Assembly (NCBI RefSeq): GCF_002443255.2
Contig: NW_019211459.1
Location: 4,711,669-4,775,668 of the forward strand
Direction of reading: 5' to 3'
Length of the DNA: 64,000 nucleotides
Origin: Varroa destructor
Taxonomy: Eukaryota; Arthropoda; Arachnida; Mesostigmata; Varroidae
Each line of letters starts with the position of its first letter. Position 1 is the stretch's first letter. Position numbers and translations under genes: made by a program. Positions 1 to 12,993 of this stretch are shown one piece after another. The notes under the pieces were generated by a model that searched no databases, was not told the DNA's origin, and was given only the letters and a program-made list of their open reading frames with translations.

Positions 1-3000
1 AATAAACGAATAAGAATATCATGTCACAATAGCAGTTATTCCTGCGTGCATAAATAAGAACGGTTCTCATCTCATTGCTCATATTTACATTAAATCTGCT
101 TTTGATTTTTCTGATTTCTGATTTTTAATTTTTTATTTTTAGAACTGATTTTCAATAAAAATTTTGATATCTTTTAGTTCTTAACTATAAATTCAGGTTA
201 TACATAACATAATCCTTAAACCCTCTAGAGACAAAAAATAATTTCAGATTGACGAAAATCGAGAGGCGATTAGAAAACCTATTCATTTTTCTTTACTCTT
301 AATTGATAGAAAATCCATGTTTCTAATTGTTGAGTAAACTGGAGAGTTTTAATGTTTTTGCTGATAATGGCATAATTATTTTCGAGTTGTTCGCTGGCCG
401 TCGTCTGTTGAGAGTGCTTTCAGACTGTTTTTTACAACATGGGCCAATCGGGGGCGTGGCATCCTCCGTTCCTGTATCGTTATAATTAAGCGTTTCGGCT
501 CTCCGAAATCAATTATAATTAAAAAAAAAAAAATCTATATATTATGAAGAACTGCACATATGTTGAGATATGGTATATGCATAGTGGTTTAAAACGTTTT
601 GATGCAGAGTGGTAACGCTGGCATACCATTTCTACAAGCTGTTTACATTGGTGGAAAAACACTCAGATGAGACAGAGGAACCGACAGAAGAAACCACAAG
701 GTATTAAAGAACTTAATACAAAGCGCTTCAAAAATACATTCTGCTCGAGGAGCAAAGGAAATAAGGAATCGACTCCAAAAGAACCGCCAGCCGCAAGTGT
801 CTGCAGGAAACATCATCTAGAACAGCTCTGTCGCGAAGTCGTGTAATCTCAAAAAAGACTTATAATCGAATATCAGAGAATATCTCCAGGTGCCATTTGT
901 AGACGATCACACGAGCCTAGGCGTAGCCGTGAAGTGCCTTACTTGTTCCGCCGATCAACAGTCCCCGCCAGACTTCGTATTCGTTTTTCAGCGATTTAAA
1001 AGTGGTACTCATGCCAAAATAAGGCAGAGGGCGCTGCGCAGGATTTATTAATTAGGATAATAATCACAGAGCACATTTTAGCGCATTAATCGATAAGACA
1101 AGTCAGTGCTTTAGATCTCTTTTCCTCTTGCTTAGTGGTAGCGCTGATTAAAACAAGAACAACAGACATCACAATCATCTCATCGTCTTCAATGCGTTAC
1201 CTTTATACGAAAAAAGAAACCAATCTTTCTAGAGAATAAGTTTAACTAAAAATTAAAGCCCATTCTTTTATAGAGAGATATAAACTAGGGTCTATTATTT
1301 TACCTATCGTAATTACTATCTACCAAATTCATGGGCAAAATTAAGATATTTCGAGTTTTCTCTAATTTGCCTCTAAACCATGCCAAGTTGAAATGGTGAT
1401 TTACATTTATAGTTCTAAGGACAACAGCTAGTAATGATGTTTTTCTGCCCGGTTACACCATAAAAACAATTTCCATAATTTTTAAAAAATAATACTTTGC
1501 ATATTAGACATACTAGTAGAACAGCCATTTTTGTCACGCTCCTTTTTCGATACAGAAAAAAGGAAGACATCTTTCAGTTACTCACGTTTGATATTCGTAT
1601 AAAAGAAAACTGGCATATTTTTATTTGTTTTACGTGAATAATGCGAATATCTTTTTATTTTTTTCTAATATTTTTACATACCTCATGGCGATAAGATCCT
1701 TCCCAGGATTTGGTCGACGTACATGTCGAGGTATGATGAAATGAACACATTCAATGTTTTAATATGGGAATTGCCTCATATTTTCGTTGCTGGGAATTGC
1801 ATTGCAACAAATGTGACCTTCAGAGAATAATGGACGTCTGATAGAGTTAGTTCGTATACTGGGCTAACACTGTGTCATACGGTGTCCTCCCTATGAATAC
1901 TAATTATCCAGGCCAGCTGAGTATACTCGATATATCACCCAATGGAGGATGCGTACACGTTTCGTCTATTTATCTTTCTTTCCTTATTATATCTTCCTTT
2001 CCTTTTTCTATTAGACAATGACTGCAGCTGTTTTCGAGTCTAACAAGCATATTTTTTTCACTAAACGTAGAATAGATAGCACGTTAGACCCTTCGAAATT
2101 TATTTACTTAAAAAACGAAGCCCATAGATATAACTCAAGATGAAACGAAAAAAAAATGTGATTCATAAGAAAGCAATTTTATGCTTTCTTATGAATTAAA
2201 TTTGCTTGCAAATCGCAACCTTTATGTAGGTAGGTACTAAAAAAGTGTCGTATTTTTAAACGGAGTTACTTCTCTGCCAATAATATTTTGGCAAATCCTC
2301 ATTACGTTTTATTAGAAGAGTGGTCAAATTTTTCATATGCTTTGTTCCGAGGCGTGGTTTAACGTCGAATGGGGAAAGCGCGCCATGTTAGCAAGGCTCA
2401 AGGACACAAACGGAGCCGTTCGTTATCAAGTCTGAACGACGAATGTTTGTTCTGGCTGAGACTCACACTTGAGCCGTAGCCCTCGGTTGTCAAAGTGACG
2501 TAACTTATTTCAAGATTCAGTATTCTGTATTGAAATTTATTTATTGTACTCTATCTATTAAGCTGACACAATTGTTCCAACTAGCAAATAGCCAGTCCTG
2601 TCACTCTGTATACGGTCCGACACTCTTAACACTAAGGCTGGTTCAATAGAACATCCATTTAGGCCACTAGCGTTGCTCTTGCCTGCTCAGACAACGGCGC
2701 GTAAGAAACCATTCGTGGACAATATTTGCGAGGTCTATTTCTATAGTAAACGTATCTATATATCCATACAAAAAATCTTAGTTTATTTTATTAAGGCAGG
2801 TATAAAAAGTAATTTTTTTTTAAATATAGTAAAATGTAAACGAGGAACAAACAAACGACATTTCCAAACAATACAAAATTCTATATATCATATTTATTTA
2901 TATCGTTTCCTATACACAGTGTCTGCATCCAGTTATGGTTCAAACTGGTTGTAACTTGGGCAGTCATTTTTACCTGAATTCAAATATTTTGTCCAAACAA

Positions 3001-3452
3001 TAGTCAAGAGGACAGTTATCAGCTTGCTGAATAACTGCTTCTATGCTTCGAGTTTATCGTCCGATATTACCGTTAGGCGTCCTATCTGGTGGCTGGCCCT
3101 TAGCACGAAACGAAGTGTGTCTATGCTCGGGTTCTAACCAAGACCAAAACGTGTCCCTAAGATTAGCATGCAAATACGTTATGCACTAAGCTATCACGGG
3201 GACTAGTTGTCTAACCTTAACTGAAAAGTGTCCTATCCAAAACTGTCATACATATGTTATTATAGACTACTGTTTGTTCGCCTAACTTGTACACCCCCCC
3301 CCCTTTTTTTTTAGTGCAATTTGGACTTCGCATACGAAACGTGTGAAGTACTCCACTGCAACAGCCGGATCAATTGTTTACAGTATCGCTCGCACCATTA
3401 CGACCGGAGCGCGTGGGTGTATTAAAAAGCAATATGAAGTCAAGTATGGAGT
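1..3452. other. Intergenic DNA, AT-rich, no gene recognised
   Basis: I see no convincing coding exon here. The right part lies just downstream of the minus-strand MA3-only gene that stops at 3453 and may hold its 3' UTR; a minus-strand AATAAA occurs at 2782-2787 and further copies lie nearby. A perfect 15-bp hairpin is at 2161-2196. The ORF at 2673-2954 starts at a non-ATG codon, has an AT-driven composition and is not accepted as a gene. Confidence 0.6.
2161..2196. repeat. Perfect 15-bp hairpin
   Basis: The arms 2161-2175 and 2182-2196 are exact reverse complements, separated by a 6-base loop. It lies in AT-rich intergenic DNA with no gene attached. It could be the tip of a decayed foldback element; nothing else supports a function. 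Confidence 0.7.
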
Positions 3453-3700
3453 TCATGCATGATTTTGCTTAGTACTTTCTCCTTGTTGGCCTTGTCTTCG
3501 AGCTCTTTTTCGCTCTTGAGTGATTTTTTCTTGAAAATACGGCTGCTTCGATTCTGGGGAGCTTGAAGAGTCTGCTTGGAAAGGCTGCACTGGCTTATAT
3601 ATAATGGCCGCTTCTATATCCTTGACATCTTGCTCGTGTAGCCCGTCCACGAGTTCCGACAGATTCATCCCCGATGTCTGCCACCTCGTAGAAATTCCGT
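3453..3700 (-). CDS. Terminal exon of the MA3-only gene: start of the eIF4G C-terminal region, then a new basic tail
   Basis: The first 25 or so residues (DGISTRW, MNLSELVDGL, VKDIEAA) match the start of the eIF4G exon at 19145-19636 (DGVSKKW, INLSELVNGL, IKAIEAA), including the acceptor position and phase. After EAA the similarity ends. A Ser/Gln/Arg/Lys-rich tail of about 55 residues then runs to a TGA, with clusters such as QERKRARRQG. The W2 fold seen in the parent is therefore absent. Confidence 0.85.
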
Positions 3701-6700
3701 CTGAAATGATAGAATTTTTAGTGAATTTTTAGTTGAGCTCAAAGATGGCTAAAAAGTGTGCCTTCTGAGTACCGTTAGTCGCCTTAACTGAGCTGAAATT
3801 ATGCAGTTTTAATGTAAGAAAGCCCCTAGCTACTTTAAAAAATCTTATGATTTACGGTAATACCGACGTCAGTCGAGCTTTCATAGTAAGTAAGGAGCAA
3901 CTATTAAGATCGCTGTCAGACCCACAAGAGCGACCGTCTTGAAAAATCTATGCGTTTCGTATGTATGACAATCGGAAAGTTCACGGTCCAGATACATTTA
4001 TTTGTTACTTAACATGGATAGAAAACTCTTCAATGAGCAGTAAGATTATTTACTCTTTGACGTGCCTATAGGGTACATTTGCGCCGAACTTTTTCATTGG
4101 CAAACTAGTAGTGAAATGGTGCGAATACGTACCAACACTTATCTCACAAATTCGTTTAAACAGAGGCACGAGCATTTTGACTGTGTTCCAATAGCCGAGA
4201 GAAGCCCTAACTGCACGTAACAGATTGGTGAAGTTCAAATCATCGGTAACAAAAAGTGGCGCCATAGTATAAGCCATGAACTCGTAATATTTTGGAACAC
4301 GTTTCACCATATCTTCTCCTACTAGCAGCCGCGCTCTCAGGGCCATTTCGACATGTTCCTGAGTCACGAGACGAGCCTTATGCAACTCGACGATGGCCTT
4401 GCTAGCTCGAGCTCGGTACTCTTCTTCAGCTGGGAACATCTGTTCTATAAAGATTTCGATGAAGCGATGTACGTTGCTCTCATGAGCGCATCGACAAAAG
4501 TCCTCAAGCAGTTTATTTCGGTTGCCGTCCAGAGCGTAGTCGAAGATAATCATTTCCCCGTAAATTTCGACAGTTTTATCGTTTTCATCCGTAACTTCGC
4601 TGCCACTTAAGAAATAAGTGGTCTTGCAATCGGGACCTGGGCCTCCATCATCGTTTGGACTTTTAGATAACGTACCACATTCGCCAACCCTGCCACTTGT
4701 GAATGAATCATCTAGGTTCATCTTGCGCGAACCTTGTGAAAACCCATCTGCGTTCTGGGTGCGCTTTCGACCCCTCCGAGAACTCGTTGGAGGCTGCAAT
4801 TAGTAGAAACTTTGAGCTGTTATCGGATTAAGATGTAACTATAATTCGATATACTATTTTAAAGAAAAAACGCTGCATACTACACAAGGCACTTCAGCTG
4901 TGTTTTCAGATTCCAGGCAAATGAACTCTTTGGTATTGATTTGATAGCTGCACTGCTATATATACACTAATTAGGCAATTGTACGTAATAATAGTAAACA
5001 AGCGCTCATTTGTTCATGTCAATCTCCAAGAAGGGCGTAAGTCTCCAGCGAATAAGTTAGCTCAAGCGCTTTTAGCTTACTTAATTAAAAAAAAAATTTG
5101 AAAAAGTCAATCACATGGTGGCCCACACAGTCTTCTGTTACCGATTGACATGAATTCTAAGTTAAAGGCCATGCATTGAATTTAATTAAATTCGATTGCA
5201 TTTACTTCGTTTGAGCGGGTTAATGACGATTCATTAATTGAAAAGGTTATTAAATTGAGCTAGTGGCTAATTTTTATGTCAAAATTACTAATTCTTAGTT
5301 TTACAGAAGCATACTAACTAGGTTGCCGCAGCTGCTTACTATTTATGTTTACAGGACTTTTCGTTTCCCATATAAATAATATTCTTCCGGCTAGGATTTA
5401 GTTTTAAGTTCTATGATGACGTGTCGAAGGTCCGCTTGATAATAATGGTGATCGCCTCTATTTTTCGCCAGCAGCTGTCGAAAGATGCATGGTTTTATTG
5501 TAATACGATTTAGAACTTCCAGAGTAAGTTTAATGAATAATGCAGAAATTGTAATTATGCCGGAGTTTAGCTTGGATTTTTACATTAACTATTTAGTAGG
5601 AGCTATCTTTTACACAAAAGATAAGATACACAAAAATCTCATAGTTCCCTCGTAGTTAGTTGATACTGTTCTGAAATTTGGCTGTTTTTCTACATAAAGG
5701 AGCACACTGTAGATGATATTAAATGAGCAATATAGAACATGAACTCCTCATCATATATTTCAATTATACTAGTCGTATAGGCACGTCATGACGTTCGATG
5801 GCTTTTCCGATCTAGTGCCGTATTTTTTCGTTCATATCCGATCATAAACCATAGATGGGGTCCGAACAGCGATTTTAAATCACATCCTTCTATGGAGAAC
5901 CCTTTATGCGTCTCATTTTGTATAATATAAATTATACAATTTGGTCAATAATTGTCACAGAGCTGCTGTTATATGCATTGATACGACCTGTTCAGGCATA
6001 GTAAATTTATTGAACACCTTGCGCGCTTGATGCAGTAAAGGTAACTTGAAATCGAGAAGTTAGACTCGGTCTATTCCGGTAAGAGCTTCGAGTAATCCAA
6101 GCGAGTCTGCCAACGATAATAGTCTCTCCTTATATTGTTACAATATCCGAATAACCCCTGAGAGCGTTAGTCATACGTGTGTCTATATATGTATCATGGC
6201 GAGCTAAAAAGTGTATACACTTACAGGTTTTTTTAGGTTGGGTAAAATTTTCGGCGACTATCCATAATTTCTGAAGCATCAAAGTGTGAAACTAGATTAG
6301 TTTTTTCTACACTTTTTTTTTACACAAAATAGAGAACCAGACACATACAAAGAGTGTTCGAAAAGCAATCTCATGGATAATAATGCGCATGGGTTAAAGT
6401 AGCCAAACTAAACGTTCTACAGCGATCCTATTAGAAGGTTAAGAACGTCTTCGGTGAATTTTTTGTTATAAAATTTGATTCCGTCCACGGTTTGATCATT
6501 TCTTATCAGATAGCACTACTTTCTGAACGCTCATGGTTTTTAGAACGTTACATAAATGAGGCGATACATCAGCAATACTGAAAAGATGAAGGCAGTTAAT
6601 TGAGGTGGCTAACTATGGACAGCAGAATTCCGTATTCCCGTTCCAGATGCGACATCGAAACGTTATTGTCTTACTGTATTTTCATCGAGACAACGTCTAC

Positions 6701-6830
6701 TGTCCGCAGCAGCGTCACTCTGGCCTCTTTTCGTCCTTGGTTTCTTGGCCGGCCGCTGGGGCATCGACAATTCCTCTCGCTCGACATTATCGTTAGAAGA
6801 GTTCGAATCGCGTAGTTTCTTTTTCGCCAT
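3453..6830 (-). CDS. MA3-domain-only eIF4G-derived protein (three-exon gene)
   Basis: The model joins exons 6675-6830, 4133-4793 and 3453-3700 (minus strand) into an open frame of 1065 nt, 354 residues. Exon 1 starts at an ATG with A at -3 and G at +4 and ends at ACA|GTAAGA in phase 0. Exon 2 starts in phase 0 after TTGCAG and ends in phase 1 before GTACGT. Exon 3 ends at TGA. Exon 2 encodes one MA3 domain (signatures NVHRFIE, VPKYYE, MAPLFV, LLRAVRASL, MLVPLFKRICEIS), about 50% identical by eye to the MA3 of the eIF4G gene upstream. There is no MIF4G, no eIF4E-binding motif and no W2. MA3 domains bind eIF4A, so an eIF4A-binding regulator resembling PDCD4 is plausible but inferred. Exon 1 is assigned by phase and proximity only; exons 2 and 3 could instead be an alternative 3' end of eIF4G. 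Confidence 0.62.
4133..4793 (-). CDS. MA3-domain exon, diverged copy of the eIF4G MA3 exon
   Basis: The exon has 661 nt, phase 0 in and phase 1 out, exactly like the parental eIF4G exon at 19878-20568 (691 nt, same phases). The first 70 or so residues are a Ser/Asp/Gly-rich linker. The MA3 helices follow, starting near EIYGEMIIFDYALDGN. The frame has no stop, and both splice sites are intact. Despite about half the residues having changed, the hydrophobic core positions of the domain agree with the parent, which argues against a recent pseudogene. Confidence 0.9.
6675..6830 (-). CDS. First exon of the MA3-only gene: basic, NLS-like N-terminus
   Basis: This 52-codon open exon begins MAKKKLRDSNSS and carries a lysine/arginine cluster, KKPRTKR, at residues 33-39, like a classical nuclear localisation signal. 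It has a strong start context and a good phase-0 donor (GTAAGA). It has no counterpart in the eIF4G exons that precede the parental MA3 exon. An ATG-initiated frame would stop four codons into the intron, which fits a spliced exon. Nuclear targeting is an inference from the basic cluster. Confidence 0.55.
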
Positions 6831-8239
6831 TTTTTCCCTCGTTCTCCTTCTTCAATTGGTGGAGAAAGCAGCGATAGACCGGCTGCTCATATCTAAACAT
6901 GAATTAACGTTTTAATTATTTGCTGAACATAAACGAAACTTCTTTGCAGATCTCAGCTAGTAAATACACATCACCCTCAGCTGATCAAATAACTGCATAA
7001 AGCCATGAAAAAATTCAGGAGACCGACTTGTCTTTCGGACACACAAAAACAGTCATTGATGTTCTAGACTATTCTTCGAATATAATATGCTCGAACAATA
7101 CCCACGAGTATTGTCGTCCGTTTTTGAGACGTTCTACTCAAGACAAATAGAACCTTGCCTCATTTGTTTTTTGAGCCTTAGCTGTTCATTATATAGCTTG
7201 ACCTGACGGCCATGGTTCGTTATAAACGAAAAATAGCAGTACATTTATTAATTGTCCTGTGTTTTTAGTCAAGCAGCAAACATTTTGGAAGATAACAATT
7301 AGTGAGGTGTTGATCTAAGGGCTGCCTTTCATAGTAATATGTGTGTACGTACATAAAGTACTTTGTTATGACAATTCTGTTTTTATATCGAAGAATGACT
7401 AACGTGTTTGTATTCTTATGATTCCGTAAACTCTCTAAATAAGTTGGATATTTTTTGAATTTCTTTTAACATTTTGAGATAATTTAGTTTTTGTATATTC
7501 CAAATAAGATTTGTGCAATTAGAGTCTGAAGTTATTTATATTATAGCGGAGATTCAACTGAGAAATAGTATTTGAAAAACTTAATCACACAGTGTTTAAC
7601 ACCTACATTTTGTAGCGGGGCAGTTTTTGACTGCAAGCTCCTATTAATTCAGCAGATCACAGATTAGATGTAGCTACCGAGAATGAATATGCAGAGATTT
7701 GTAATCACAAACTCACAGTAAATGATCTCTAACCAAGAATATCTCTATTGTACGACAACAGTAGTGATTTTTTTGGCCGTCTTTCTGCGAACTACTCACG
7801 GAGAGCGTCATAATAGGGTGACGCAGGATACCTTCACTGTGACGACGACAAATTCTTTTCAATTTAGCAATCACCGTAACTATGTAGGGAGAGAAACAGA
7901 ATAATAGGGCACATATTGGTGACACAATGGCAGCACAGCTGCTACAATGACATTAACAACAGCGAATGCAATTGTTGCTAAACAGAATGGTCGCTGGTTT
8001 AATGAGAGTTTAGGCGGCGAAAATACGAATCAAGCGTCCGTAGCGGCGGATTACAGTTAACAGACGCTGTAAATTCCAACGGAGCTCTAAACCTGTCCCA
8101 ATAATGAACTCAGCAGACTTTTCAGAAATTGAATAACTTCTCAACTAGCTGGGTTTGAATGATGACATTTAAATATGTTTTAGAAATACCCTCCTGTATT
8201 GTTTACGCATACGTAATGTCTCTATTTACAGCTTCTCCA

Positions 8240-8660
8240 GGTAAATCTACAGTGAGGTGTGCTTGACCATTAATTTTCCTTTCTAGAGCTTGGAAAGCCC
8301 CGTGATCGCGCGAACTTCGTTTGAGAGAATAAGCGGGTTGAAGCCAATGTTGACTATTGATTTGTTCAAGCTAGGCAGTAATTGAAGCGTGGCGATCGGG
8401 TCTGGTATTGTCATCGAGTAATCGGCTTGCATTCGAACCATGGGGAACCCATTTTTTTCCCAGTTTCCATATTTTTAGGATTTAAAGCACAACTCTGCAA
8501 CATGTCACATGCAAAATGACAGCTTTGACCGATAGAACCTTTAAACTCTTAAGTTTTGCTTTCATAAAAAGCCCCATCGATGGCGACGGTTCGTTCTTAT
8601 CTCTCGAATTTCAACATCTACTAATCCTTCTTGGTTTCCAGCACTCCAATCTCTGTTCTT
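8240..8660 (-). pseudogene. Decayed mariner/Tc1-like transposase, C-terminal catalytic part
   Basis: Read on the minus strand, 8423-8385 gives LLDDNTRPDRHAS, and after an in-frame stop the frame continues with LEQINSQHWLQPAYSL and DHGAFQALERKINGQ. This matches the family pattern around the last catalytic aspartate: a DNARPH-like motif, a spacer, then HPPYSPDLAPSDYHLF and a Leu-rich stretch. Stops interrupt the frame here and further upstream to about 8660, so it is a dead copy. Terminal inverted repeats and a TA duplication were not located, so the element's ends are unknown. Confidence 0.5.
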
Positions 8661-11600
8661 AAAACGTTTGCACAGTTTATGCACTATGGTTTCCCTTAGC
8701 ATTTTTTTGAGCAAAGTCTTCACCAATTTTCAATGAATTTCCGCAGCACTGTAGCTTTTAGAACCACAAAAACTTGATCACTGAGTATTGATTTTCGAGA
8801 CTAAAAGAGAGGTTTTTCTGAAATCATTTCACATAAGTTCAGCCTATTTTCGTTTGCAAGTTTTTTGAGGAGTGGAGTATTTAACAGCCAAATTTTGCTC
8901 AGTGTTGAAGTCCGGCGGACTGCTTCAGTCATATTATAATAATATGTTCAGGCTAAAAAAGCTCAGGCCCTACGCAGTACCCAGTTCCACAAATGCTGAT
9001 CATTGCCAATTGGTACTGGAGCTCGGTGAAAAGCTCCGTTGGCCGCGTTGCCGTAAAAGTCTATGTATAATTGCAAAGCCTTAGTTTACAGTCCTTATTA
9101 GATATGAATAAAGAGTGTTTTAAACTCAGTAGCCAAATGAGTCACACCAAACGGAAAACAATATAGTTCATATATTCGGAATTGATTTCTTATCCTATCC
9201 CAAGTTTCGATGCTGCCGATTATCGTCGATGCTTCATGTTTACTTTTTCCGTATGTAACATACCCTGAAAACGCTTGATTCAGGAAGTCGCTTGAAATCT
9301 CACAAAGACAATATAACCATCCGACAGATAAAACATTCAAATTCAGAGTTCTGCCTACGTGCAAAGGAAGAAAAAAGATGCACCTCTAGGTCTAAGCAAC
9401 TATCAGTTGAATAATTCCCCATTTTTGTTAAAATACTTCAAAAAAAAAATCTCGGCATCTTACTCTTCAATTAATTAGACATTGATGTATTTGATCGTTA
9501 TTCGAATTCCAGTGCTATATATAGTTGGCATTCATACTGTATATAATACGTACGTTACGCACTCAAATCTTACCAACGCTCTCACTCAAACCTTTTACTA
9601 AGAACTATAATGAATGGCACAAATCTCAAAAAACTAAATGTTTTCGATGTATAAAAACAAAATGACAGAAAATACGCGAAGTTTGAAAAGTGTCTTGTTG
9701 CAATTCGAGTGTTCCATCTTATTCTTTGTTACGATACTCGGGGTTTTATGGTAATGGCTCACCGCTCAAAGAAGATAACATTAGACAATCTAGGAAAATA
9801 CCCGAATAACTGCAATGCTTAAAGCAACATCCGTTCGCTGATGGACATCACCATTTTCTACTTCGAGAAAAGAAGACACGGTTAGTTTTTTTTACATATT
9901 TATTTCGACCTCCAATCACTATCTATCTTAATAAAAAAGAATAAATTTTTCTCTCATATGTGATATTTACACCGGGGCACCTAGCCCTTTTATTCTGAAC
10001 CATTTTAGTCTCTTGTTTTGCCCCTCTTGCTTTTTGCGTTTACACATTTTTCCTTTTCATATGTTAGCTCCTTTATCCTTCTTTTCATCCTAATATCGTC
10101 CTCTATCCTTGCCACCCGCCTATATCGTACACCTTTATGCCCGCTTAAATCTTCGCGCTTTGAGACCAGCTAAGCGGAAGACTGTATCCCGTTCTTTGTT
10201 ATCGCCATTGTTCGCTCTTTCTTTGTTATTCTACTGACACGAACTTCGGGTCTGTGCCTATCGGCTCAACACGGTATTATTCTCCATCGTCAACGCAAAC
10301 ACTTCAGTCTCTTTATTTGTGATCGTTGTTACTTTCGTTCTTGCAGTTTCCTCTTTGTTCTGGTGAAATCGAAACCTTTGCGATGAGAGAAGACTAATCA
10401 ACACGTTAAAAGCACAATCCCATAAACGCAAATGGGTAGTCACGGGTTAGTCACATTACTTCGCCGGTGGCTCAGGCGTTTGTTGCTTAACCACAGTTGC
10501 CGCCGTTTCATTGCTTCTGCACCGCAGAGTTGCCCACTACCAGATTAATATCCAGTTGTACGCCCTTTTATAGTCGATAACGCCCCCAGCGTTTCCATGT
10601 TAAAAAGAATAAGGTTGGTCGTGCGCCTAGATTGCCCTGTCTGCATTCTCGTCCCAGATGCAATGCAAATAGAAATGTCGCAATGAATCAGGGCAGGTGA
10701 ACAAAATATTGTTTGCTAGTTACGCAGCAGCAGCAGCAAATGCTACTGTGCCGCATAAGTCACAGGTAATAGTCAACCAAAGAAGACGAGGCGGCAGTAC
10801 TTCATAAAGGAGTGCAGGAAGCTCCATGGGGTCAACAGGAATTATTGATCTAATAGGGCTCCTTAATTCAGCCGAGTCATCCTGACTTTCAAGTGTCGAC
10901 ACATGCGACATACGTACGACTTTGTAGTTCATCGAGGTTATTTCATCGCGTAACAGACAACGAAGACAACTACAGCCACCGTCTTTTCGACCACAAAGCA
11001 GGCCTGCGGCATGATCGAATTGGCTCAAAAGTCGATTTTCTGTTGTTAGCACATATCATACTGCAGATTTGCTGCATAAGAAATTTACAGATCTATAGGT
11101 TAGATAATAGATCGTAAAATAGATTGACTGATAGAAGCAACCACAGCCGAAGGGAGGCAAGGAAGCACTTTCCTACTACTGTGCTGCTTCTTCCTTGTAG
11201 AACATTGTCTTTTAAATAACCGATAATATTCGCAATGAAACTTCGTACTCCCGTATATCTTTGATTTTTTTTTTTGTTTTATCTTTCTTCGGTATTCCCT
11301 TCAATTTCAATGTGTTTCTCTACCGCGGGACGAAATTCCGCTAGGTGAACGAAGTCGAATGAGTTAACAGCATCGTAATGTCGCTTCATCAATGTGTGTC
11401 AATAACGGTATATTATTTCTTATATGTCGCCATGTGACCAGCTCCCAGAACCGATCCACACGCAACCAACCCACAAACCAAATATATCGTGGACTATCAA
11501 ACGGAACGCATTTCTGTAAATAAACATGTAATCTTTGACTGCAGACGTTCGTCCACATCGCCAGATTTCGGCCTCCCTCAAAAAAAGCGAATAGATCTCA

Positions 11601-12924
11601 CAGTCCGAGCAGAAGTCATACGTGCTAATTTATTTTGTCTATTTGTCGCATTTTAACTATTGTTCCGTGCGCCGTTACTCTATCTTAAGCGTTTTGTTTC
11701 GGTGATCCAGCCAAAAGCCTTGCTAACATCCCGCGAAAAGCGCCCCCTGCACTTCGTGCTATGAGTTCGCTCAGTCAAACGCAAATGACACAGCAGGTTA
11801 GCCTCGGCCATCGGGGGTAGAGCTGACCCCTGGTCGTCACCAACATCATCATGACGCCCCATCATTATCAACCTCCTAACTCACATTATTATCAATATAT
11901 AGTGTTCATTGTCGTATCATTACTGTTATTATTAGTCATGTTATTCATTACTGTGTCGTCAGCATAGTCAATGATGATCGTAATCTGTTCAGCATCTGTT
12001 TTTCTTAAATGTCGTTGCTGCTGCTGCTAATCTGGCTGTTCATCTTATTCGTATGAACTCGTCGTCCCGTTTCCCTATATCCTCTCTTTTCTATTATATA
12101 GCATTGTGGTCGATCATTGCTATTAGTTCTCACGCGCGTGTTTTCCTTAATCATTATCAATCATCAGCGCTCATTTATTTTTCTTCATTATCAGCATCAT
12201 GGTTGCCATGATCAGTAATCATTATTAGCATTTTATCTTAATAATAATCTAAGGCCATCCCACTCTTCTCTTCCTGTCGCATCTGTGTCATCGTCGTATT
12301 CATCTACACTCATCAGCGTCAGTTACTATAACTCTATATATATAGTGGTATATATATATATATATATATGTGGTATAATATAGGTACGATCTATCCTTAT
12401 CGTCATCTTCGTTTTTCTTGTCAATATGGTCAATCATCGTTTCCCTACAATATAATTTTCCAACATGCCTACCTAATTTCCCCTGTCTCTATATAATCTC
12501 GTTCCCATAATCCTAGCAGCATCGATGATCTCGCCTACTGTATCATGAATGTCATCTATCATTCCTTTATTGTTTTTAGTATATATAGAAGAGCAAGTAA
12601 TGTTGTTACCGCGCCAGCTATCTTTCGCTATCTCTCTATTGCGGTCTCATTTTTTTTAACTTTCATTATTTTTTCTACCGTATTTTCCTGTATTTATCCA
12701 TTGCACTCGGTCTCCATACTGTCATCACTCAGTCCGCGCTCTAATGCTCGTGCTACGCTCAATTCTTATTTGCCTACGAACACCAACTTTTGACCTTTTT
12801 CTTCTTTTTTCTATTTGCCTCTCTTGTTAATTCTATCGAGCTACCTACATCATTTGTTTAGTTATACTCGTTATTACTATTATCAATTACATTCATCATC
12901 TGTATGAACTGTTATTATAGTTCT

Positions 12925-12928
<4 letters not shown>

Positions 12929-12993
<65 letters not shown>
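12929..12993. repeat. (AT)n microsatellite
   Basis: About 65 bases of almost pure AT dinucleotide repeat, with one TG interruption. It generates spurious Ile-Tyr repeat ORFs on both strands. Similar tracts occur at 12352-12370, 18257-18320, 26258-26299, 34522-34557, 41120-41158, 59910-59948 and 63388-63415. Confidence 0.95.
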
